In this document: in pieces, positions 57,044-64,000 of the stretch | How positions within the stretch are numbered: position 1 is the stretch's first letter | Layout of the letters: every line of letters starts with the position of its first letter | Source: Turnera subulata | Taxonomy: Eukaryota > Streptophyta > Magnoliopsida > Malpighiales > Passifloraceae | Reading direction: 5' to 3' | Assembly: GCA_028386065.3 (NCBI GenBank) | Contig: JAKUCV010001569.1 | Coordinates: forward strand, 1 to 64,000 | DNA: 64,000 nucleotides | Notes under the pieces: model-generated | What the model saw: only the letters and a program-made list of their open reading frames with translations | What the model was told of the DNA's origin: nothing | The model's database searches: none | Position numbers and translations under genes: made by a program

Positions 57044-60000
57044 TGTAACGCCCCGGATTTTTATAATTGGATTTGTGGAATTTTCGGAATTTTTATTCCA
57101 ATTTTACCCTTGATGTATTTTCGAGTTTTAGTCGAGGAAATAAATTATTATGCCTTGGAAATGTCAATTTTAAGTTGGTAGTGTTCATGGTTCGGGTCCC
57201 GTGGGAAACGAATTCGAGATCGGGGTGAAACGCGAAGTTTAACGTGGTTTCTATTGAAACTACGTCGTTTTGGAAAAGGAAAAAAAAAAAAAAGAATGCG
57301 CGTTGACCAGGCAGGGGGGTTGACCGCGCCTAAGCGGACGACGGGTAGTCCACTAGGGCGGCCAAATCCTAGCCCCAAGCCCTCTCCTTTCCTTCTTCTT
57401 TTCTCGTTCTTTTCTCCTCCTTTTCTCTTTTTCGTTTTTGGCCGCCGCTTCCACCTTGTTCTCCCTTCTCTCGTTCTCTCTCTCTCCCTCTCCCCCTCTC
57501 ACCATCGTCCACACCTAACCTCCTGTCCCCTACACCCCGTCATCTCCCTTTCCTTCAGGTCGCCGCCGCCACCATCGCGGGTTGCAGAGGAGGCCGAAAC
57601 GAGGGCGGGCTTGTACGAGATCGACGAGGCCACCTGCATGTGGAGTCTTAGTCTTCTTCGTGAGACTCGCTGGTGGGTTGTGCCTCCGAGCGGTGTGATT
57701 GTGAGCTCGAGGCCAGACCGGTGCCGGCAGCGAGGAGTTGATTCCGGTAAGTGCCCCTGCAGCCGCTCTTCCCCACAAATCAATTTATTTTTGTTTTGTT
57801 TTTGGTGGTGGTGACGAATCGGGGTGGTTTTGGTGGTTGATTTTTCCGAGCAGTAGATTGTGTTGCTGGACGAGATTGGGGTTGGTATAGTTGGCGGATT
57901 CAAGCAAGTTGTGTTGTGCACGGGCGAGCTCTGTTCCGGTAAGGGATTCTGAGTCCTTCTTCTTCTTTCTTTTTCGTTGATGATGTAGTTGATGGGTTGT
58001 GGGGTGTTGACGTGGGATGATGATTTCTCGTTTCTGGCAGTGGTGGGTTGTTCTTCAATTTTGGGCAGAATCAATTCAGGGACGAGGAGGATTTGTGTTT
58101 CCGGTTTGTGTGGTTGTTCTGGTCTGTGGGAATTTCCGACGAGGTTGACCGGAATCCGGCGAGGCTCGGGAATTGTCCGGCGAAGGCTCGGGTTTTTGTT
58201 CCGGCACTTAACGGTATTACCTCGATGTGTAATTTTAAGTTTTTTTAATCTCATTCATGGCATGTAATAATTATTGTATTTATAATTGTTGCATCGGGAA
58301 TTAATATTTAGTGGAATACCGTGTGCGGGGTTATGTGTATGTATAGCCGGGAATTTAACGACACGGGTAGAACCATAGGCCGGGAACAGTTGGGCTCGGG
58401 TTGACCTTGGATTTAAGTAACGGGCTTTGAGCCAATTTCATACTTGGTTGACCATGGACTTAAGGAAGTGGGCCTTAGGCCCGGAATTGAATTTGGACTT
58501 AGATGGGCTTTAGGCCCGAAAACTCGTAAAGAACATAATGAGTGGGCCATAGGCCCGGGAGCTACTTTTGGACTTAGTTGGGCTTAAGCCCCGTGAACCT
58601 TAGGTCCTGATACTCGGAGTTCAGGTGAGAGAACACCATGTCGGGCTTAGACCTGGAAATTACATAATTGGCTAGCTAGGGTCGGGTTTAACACAGTTGA
58701 GCATTTTAGTTATCATGCATGCACGACTTATTGTAATTGTTTGTAATTTGTTGTGTGTGCCGCTATTCAGGCACGAGTAACACCTCGGGAGCTGGAGGAT
58801 CTATTTTGGGAAAAGCTCCACAGGATAACCGTCGTTGAGGTGACTTTATATGTCTTTTTATGTTTGTATGCATGAGCTTGCTAGATTGGTCTGTTTGAGT
58901 TGCATGCCCTGCTTGCTGACATGCTGTGATCTGTATTGTGTGCCTATGTGTTTCTATTGTTGGTTGAGCATGATTTTGGATTGTTATGGAATATAACATG
59001 TGGGGTGATTTCGGGTAATTTGTGTGATGTGCTGTGGGTCAGAGACCCAGATATTTGATTGTGATGAGAATACACACAACCCTGTTAAATCACAATTCTT
59101 GGCACACATGAACTCATAATTTATGAATAAGAATATTGTACAGTAGAAGTTAGGCTACTGTGTGCTGATGACCGGTTGGTTTGAGCGGGAAGTGATACCC
59201 CTCGGGTTTGCATGCGGAATAGTATGGTATATGCGGTTTAGCATATGGGTCTGTGATGACCCGTTTCTACCTCCCCCTTTCTACCTCCCTCTTTCTCTCT
59301 CTCTCTCTCTCTCTCTATGGATATGTTTGGGCTTCGTGCCTGGTTTATTTGGGCTTTTGCCTGGTTGTCTCATGAGACAGGACCGAGCTCGACGCACACA
59401 GTAAGGGGCCCTGAATAATAATTGTAATAAGAAAACATAATTCACAACTGATGGAAATATAAACTGTCTGCTTATGTGGTTGGCATGTTAGTACCGATTA
59501 TTGTGTGTTTGCTTACTTGTGTTTGTTTCTCTTCTTTCCTTTCAAACTTGTTTCTGCACACCTACATAATTAGATTTATACTGCTCACTGAGTAGGCGAT
59601 TCACATAATCGCCAACGTTGTTTTTCAGACTCTTAGTTAGCGTGCAGTCACTTTCTACCCTTCCAGAGTACGGACGTGGTTATCTCAGCAGGTAGCTGTG
59701 CTTCTTCTCCCGGTTGGATCCACAGAGCCGACTTGCATCTCATTTTTACTTTTGCTTTATTTTATCTTTATCTTCCGTTGCATTGGATTTTGATGAGATG
59801 TCATTTTGATTTTGACTATTTTATCGGCGGGTTTCCGGGATTTGGTATTTGATGATGTATCGGCAGGATGCTGGGTTGACTTGAGGCTTGTTAAGCCGGT
59901 TTTGTTTTTGTTTTTTGTGACATCTCGGAATATTAAGAATCTCTTTCCAGATAATGTTTTGAAATTAGATTTCGTGTCCTGGGTTTCAGGGGTATTTTGG

Positions 60001-60053
60001 TAATTTCTTTTGTTTGAGTATTTTATTTGTAAAATTGGGACACGGATGTTTCA
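57044..60053 (+). repeat. 5' LTR of Tekay/Del element
   Basis: TGTAACGCCCC to GATGTTTCA. Contains 'ttccggtaagtgcccctgca', a CT microsatellite (about 59290-59316) and 'gaccgagctcgacgcacaca'. Long open frames at 57254-57814 and 57499-58254 are LTR sequence with no protein similarity. Confidence 0.85.
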
Positions 60054-60055
60054 GC

Positions 60056-60068
60056 TTGGTACCGAAGC
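60056..60068 (+). other. Primer-binding site
   Basis: TTGGTACCGAAGC, close to the initiator-Met tRNA complement TGGTATCAGAGC, three bases after the LTR end. Confidence 0.65.
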
Positions 60069-60197
60069 AGGCTTCAGTTCCTTGGTTTTAAAAGTGTTTT
60101 AAACTTTGTTTTCAAAGTGATTTCTGTGTTTAAGCCTATTTCCGGAATTATGACTTTAAAAGTGTTTTGACTCATTTGCATTCACATAGGCATTGAT

Positions 60198-61290
60198 ATG
60201 GATCGCCAGGGGCAGCACAATGCTGAGGATGACGCCGCTACTCAAGTCTCCGACAATGTGTCGGTGATGCAGGTTCCCGTTGGTCAGGGGAACAATAATG
60301 AAGCAGAGAATAATGCTGCAGGTGGAGGAGGACAGAATGTCGTGCCACCTGTTGTGGACCCAGCGTTCCAGCAGTATCAGGCCTTTTTGCAGTGGCAGTA
60401 GTTTCAGCAGCAGCAGCAGCAGGGTGCCCAGCCGGTAGCACCTGTTGCAGCAGGTGGTATGGAGAGTGGATACAAACACATGGATAAGTCTGCAGTTAAG
60501 GAATTCTCAGGTGAAGAGGGCCAAGGAGTTTGATGATTGGTTTCGCTAGGTGGAGAATGTTCTGGAGAAGTTCACCTGTGCACCTGAGCAGAGGGCTCGA
60601 TTTGCGACACACAAGTTCACGAGGTATGCATTGACATGGTGGGAGGAACTTGTGGCCAACCTACCGAAGCCTGTGGAGATGCCTTGGGAGGATTTCAAGG
60701 AGAAATTCTACAAGGAGTTTCTTACTGTTGGTTTTCTGGAGGTACAGAAGAAGCATTTTCTTGAGGTGAAGCAGGGTCTAGATGAGACTGTGTCTGCATT
60801 CAGGATCCGGTTGAGCATCCTTCTATCTTATGCTAGGGAGTTTGTGCCCGATGAGGTGACTAAGTGTAGGCGGTTTGTTAACGGCTTACGTACAAAGTTG
60901 GCATTAGCTGTGGCTGGTGGAGGGCACAAGACTTGGGAGGTAGTTTGTGAGGCTGCTTTTGATGCTGAGAGGGTTCAGTTGATCGGGAAGGAGGCTCGGA
61001 CGGTCGAGCAGAGGAAGCAGTCATCCGCTTCAGGACAGAAGAGGTAGTATTCTGATGCCGGAGGTGCAGATTATTCTGGTGGACAGGGTTCTTCTTACCA
61101 GGGTTCGAAGAAGTCCCGGGGGCAGAGTTATCAGGGTGGACCAGGCAGATCCTCAGGAGGATGGTCCTATCAGTCTGGCTCTCAGGGACGGGGGTTCTCG
61201 GCACGATTCTCGGGTACATGCTGGTATTGCAATAAGCCGGGACACCAGAAGTCTTCTTGCTACAAGTGGATCAAGGATAATGGTGGCAGT
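60198..61290 (+). pseudogene. gag of Tekay/Del element
   Basis: Met at 60198 (MDRQGQHNAEDDAATQ) with a TAG at 60399 and a frameshift before 60530. The frame then carries DDWFR-TAG-VENVLEKFTCAPE (TAG 60547), ALTWWEELVANLPK and FLEVKQGLDETVSAFRIRLS, the capsid region. Another TAG is at 61045, and the zinc knuckle is CWYCNKPGHQKSSC (61219-61260). This is the Retrotrans_gag family. Confidence 0.85.
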
Positions 61291-61317
61291 GGTTCCCAGT
61301 ATTCAGTACAGAGTTTT

Positions 61318-62840
61318 GTGGCTAGTGGTGCTGTTTCTTCTGGTCCGAACAGGGGTGACGGACTACAGGGTCGAGGTCGTGGGGGTTTTGGAGCTCCGAA
61401 CCGCGGGGGTGCGACTCAGTCTGCTGCAGCTCCTAGGGTTTATGCCATCACCCGGGAGGAGGCTGCTGATGCTCCAGAGGTCATAGCAGGTACCTTTATG
61501 GTTTTTGGTCAGTTTGCACATGCTTTAGTTGATCCAGGTTCAACACATTTTTTTGTATCACGTGCATTCATGACCACTCATAACATAGAAGTTGATAACC
61601 TTAGTAGACCCCTAAGAGTCCGTTTACCCACTGGTGACATAGTAGTTGTCGATCGAGTTTGTAGAGATGTATCAATAGAGTATGATAGTGAGAGTTTTCC
61701 TTCTGATCTTGTTGTCATGGACTTGGGAGAGTTTGATGTTATCTTAGGCATGGATTGGTTGTCCAGACACCGAGCAGTAGTTGATTGTCGGGCCAGGGAA
61801 GTGTCCTTATCTTCTCTGTTGGGGCGTAGATTGGTGTTCGTTGGAGAGCGAAGAGTTCTATCGGCATGTTGTATCTCGGCCATCCAAGCTTTCAGGATGA
61901 TCCGAGAGGGATGTGATGCATTTCTAGCTCATGTGGTCGATTCTTCGGTACCAGTACCTGGAGTGGAGGATATTCCAATTATTCGGGAGTTTCCCGATGT
62001 ATTTCCTGATGACTTACCTGGGTTGCCTCCGGAGCGGGAGGTGGAGTATACAGTTGACCTGGTACCGGGAGTTGCACCTATTTCTATACCGGCCTACAGA
62101 ATGGCTCCGGCAGAACTTTAGGAGTTGAAGAAGCAACTGGAGGAGTTGTTGGATAAGGGTTTCATTAGACCGAGCATCTCACCCTGGGGTGTCCCGGTCT
62201 TGTTTGTGAAGAAGAAGGATGGCAGTATGCGGATGTGTGTGGACTATAGGCAGTTGAACAAGGTGACTGTGAAGAACAAGTATCCTTTGCCTAGGATCGA
62301 TGACTTGTTCGATCAGTTGCAGGGTGCATCCGTATTCTCGAAGATTGACTTGCGATCTGGTTACCATCAGGTTCGGATTGCAGAGCAGGACATACCGAAG
62401 ACTGCATTCCGCACTCGGTATGGTCATTATGAGTTTGTGGTTGTTCCATTCGGGCTGACGAATGCACCGGCCGTGTTCATGTGTATGATGCAGCAGGTTT
62501 TCCATGAATTTCTGGACCGGTTTGTGGTAGTGTTCATTGATGATACTCTGGTCTACTCGAGTAGTAAGGCCGAACATGAGGACCACTTGAGACAGGTTTT
62601 GCAGAGGTTGAGAGAAGAGCAGCTTTATGCCAAGCTCAGCAAGTGTGAGTTTTGGTTGGATGAGGTCGCATTTCTTGGGCATATTGTGTCCGGTGAGGGT
62701 ATTAAGGTGGATCCGACCAAGATTAAGGCAGTCATGGATTGGGAGCCACCGAAGAGTGTTTCTGAGATACGGAGTATTCTTGGACTTGCTGGTTACTACC
62801 GGAGGTTCATTGAGGGTTTTTCCTTAATAGCGGGTCCTAA
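61318..62840 (+). pseudogene. Protease and reverse transcriptase of Tekay/Del element
   Basis: Same frame as gag. Protease: ALVDPGSTHFFVS then FDVILGMDWLSRHRAVVDC. After a TAG at 62119 the reverse transcriptase is long and clean: [67 protein letters not shown], catalytic [24 protein letters not shown] and [19 protein letters not shown]. There it stops at about 62835, where foreign sequence begins. RNase H, integrase and chromodomain are outside the window. Confidence 0.9.
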
Positions 62841-64000
62841 TGCACACGAAATATGCATAGTTTTAGGCATGATTTCAGGCATGATATGTGCTCATTCTTT
62901 CATGATTATATGCCTCCTATGCATAATTCCGTCGTATTTCTTGTATTCCTATCCTTCACTGCATAATTAGAGATTTCAGGACGTAAAGTTGGTTAAACCC
63001 TCCTAAAGTAACTTCTTAAACTTCTATGTCGGAGTCGTGTCGCACTCGGACACTGTCTTGGGAACTCCGACACTGACTCCGACAACAAGTAGCTCTTAAG
63101 TTAACCTCCAGAGTTTGGTGGGAGTTTAGTGATCTAAATATGACTTAGAGTAACGGGAATGAAGCTAGGTAGAAGTCCTTATGACATCTCACCATCGGCA
63201 AAAGAAGCAGGAATTAATTAAAGGAAGAATTTTAGGAGAACTGCTACAGCCTCATCCACAGCGTGAGGCTGTGCATCCTGTAGAAACCCAGAAAATGCAA
63301 AAAGAATAAAGAATGTCGCCACTTGCACCACCTGCTCCACTAACATAAACAATCATTCTCCTGACGTTCCCAGAGCACTTTGAAGGAAAAGGAGCAATGG
63401 GCACATGACATCCAAAGGGAATCTCCTTAAAGAACAATTATCCTCTACAAAGGGTGCCTTGGAACTCACAATCCACCATTCAACTTGCTGCCCATCATGC
63501 CTATCCTAACACACAAGCTGAAGGATAGAGGAGCCAACTTGCCCAAACACCCGTGCTCTCCAACAGGTGGGAAGGAGGAAGAGAAGGGAGCTGCATCTAC
63601 AAAAAGGGTGAAGAGAAGAGGAGAAAGGAGATCCTGGCATCGAGGAATCCAAAGATCATACACCCAAAAAATCACAGAAGTTCTGGAACAGAGGTTTAAA
63701 CCCAGAACCTTGGGTTTTCAAGGGGGTACATGATTCTGCAGGTTTTTCTGCAGAAATTGTGTCGCCCCTAACCTCCAATCTGTTTCAAAACCTATGCCCA
63801 TCTTTATTTCCATCGTTTTTGTAATTCCAGTTATGAACTAAACGACCTCTACTTAGGTTGAAGGGGGAAACATGTATTCGATTTGTGTTTAATAAACTGC
63901 TCCAGTTTTAACCCCTTTCTTCTTGCTTTAGTTGTTGAGTTATTAATCCATGTTTAGGTTCTGATCAAACAAATGCATGAACTCAGGTAGCTAGGTGAAG
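62841..64000. mobile_element. LTR-like sequence inserted in the reverse transcriptase, partial
   Basis: Sequence from TGCACACGAAATATGCATAG onwards has no coding potential. It shares the general look of Athila-type LTRs (start, and 'tgaactaaacgacctctact' and 'ttaggttgaagggggaaaca' near 63835-63870). The 5-mer before it, cctaa, would be the target duplication, but the other side is off the window. Small open frames here are not credible. Confidence 0.45.

Larger units (their letters stand above)
57044..62840 (+). mobile_element. Tekay/Del-type Ty3/gypsy element, 3' part displaced
   Basis: A 3,010-bp 5' LTR, primer site, and gag-protease-reverse transcriptase in one frame with stops, cut off within reverse transcriptase at about 62836-62840 by another LTR-like sequence. 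Its 3' half would lie beyond the right edge. The LTR is related to those at 8916-13521 and 13720-17248. Confidence 0.85.

Noticed and set aside
57254..58254. Long open frames on both strands in the Tekay LTR
   Set aside because: They lie in GC-rich LTR sequence with no known domain and are not shared as frames with the related LTRs.

Overview
The window is plant nuclear DNA from a eudicot with many retrotransposons; the species cannot be named from sequence alone. Genes have spliced introns, and there are three tandem LRR-XII receptor kinases (the EFR/Xa21-like, non-RD class). There are also decayed CYP85A, LHCA3 and BUB1-like pieces, and nested Ty1/copia, Ty3/gypsy and LINE elements. No RNA gene or CRISPR array was seen. 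The only gene that looks able to make a full-length product is the third receptor kinase (RLK3).

Layout. 1-4.8 kb: a BUB1/Mad3-like 5' gene fragment at the left edge, low-complexity AT-rich DNA, a hAT-like element, an LHCA3 pseudo-exon, a CACTA-like end and a MITE-like element. 4.85-8.05 kb: a minus-strand copia element with 5-bp TSDs (gtaaa) and an almost empty interior. 8.9-13.5 kb: a Tekay/Del-type gypsy element without gag-pol whose single LTR equivalent is split between its two ends, as if circularly permuted. 13.7-17.2 kb: a related solo LTR. 18-33 kb: the receptor-kinase cluster, all on the minus strand. RLK1 (18-21 kb) has a frameshift in the kinase, RLK2 (22.6-25.8 kb) has one after the membrane segment, and RLK3 (29.7-32.8 kb) is intact. 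A truncated CYP85A (brassinosteroid-6-oxidase-like) pseudogene lies between RLK2 and RLK3.

33.1-50.5 kb is one nest. A minus-strand copia element (TSD tgaac on both sides) carries a solo LTR inside its integrase region, an Athila-type gypsy element between gag and pol, and a 5'-truncated LINE inside its 5' LTR. The nest sits about 260 bp upstream of the RLK3 start codon, and its 3' LTR promoter points towards RLK3. 50.6-51.3 kb: a second, shorter copy of the CYP85A pseudogene and its flank. 52-57 kb: a SIRE/Maximus-like copia relic (minus strand) with an env-position ORF and a LINE-endonuclease-like ORF with its own TATA box. It also contains an array of paired ACATCGATGT palindromes. 57-62.8 kb: a Tekay/Del gypsy element with a 3-kb LTR, cut off in its reverse transcriptase by another LTR-like sequence that runs to the right edge.

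The most unusual signal is the palindrome array. Thirteen pairs of the 10-bp palindrome ACATCGATGT (or close variants) are present, ten of them exactly 21 bp apart start to start although the spacers differ. Two blocks of pairs lie about 70-100 bp upstream of two separate minus-strand TATA-like sites. This may be a phased protein-binding array in the retroelement; repeat descent or coding of the array are the main alternatives.
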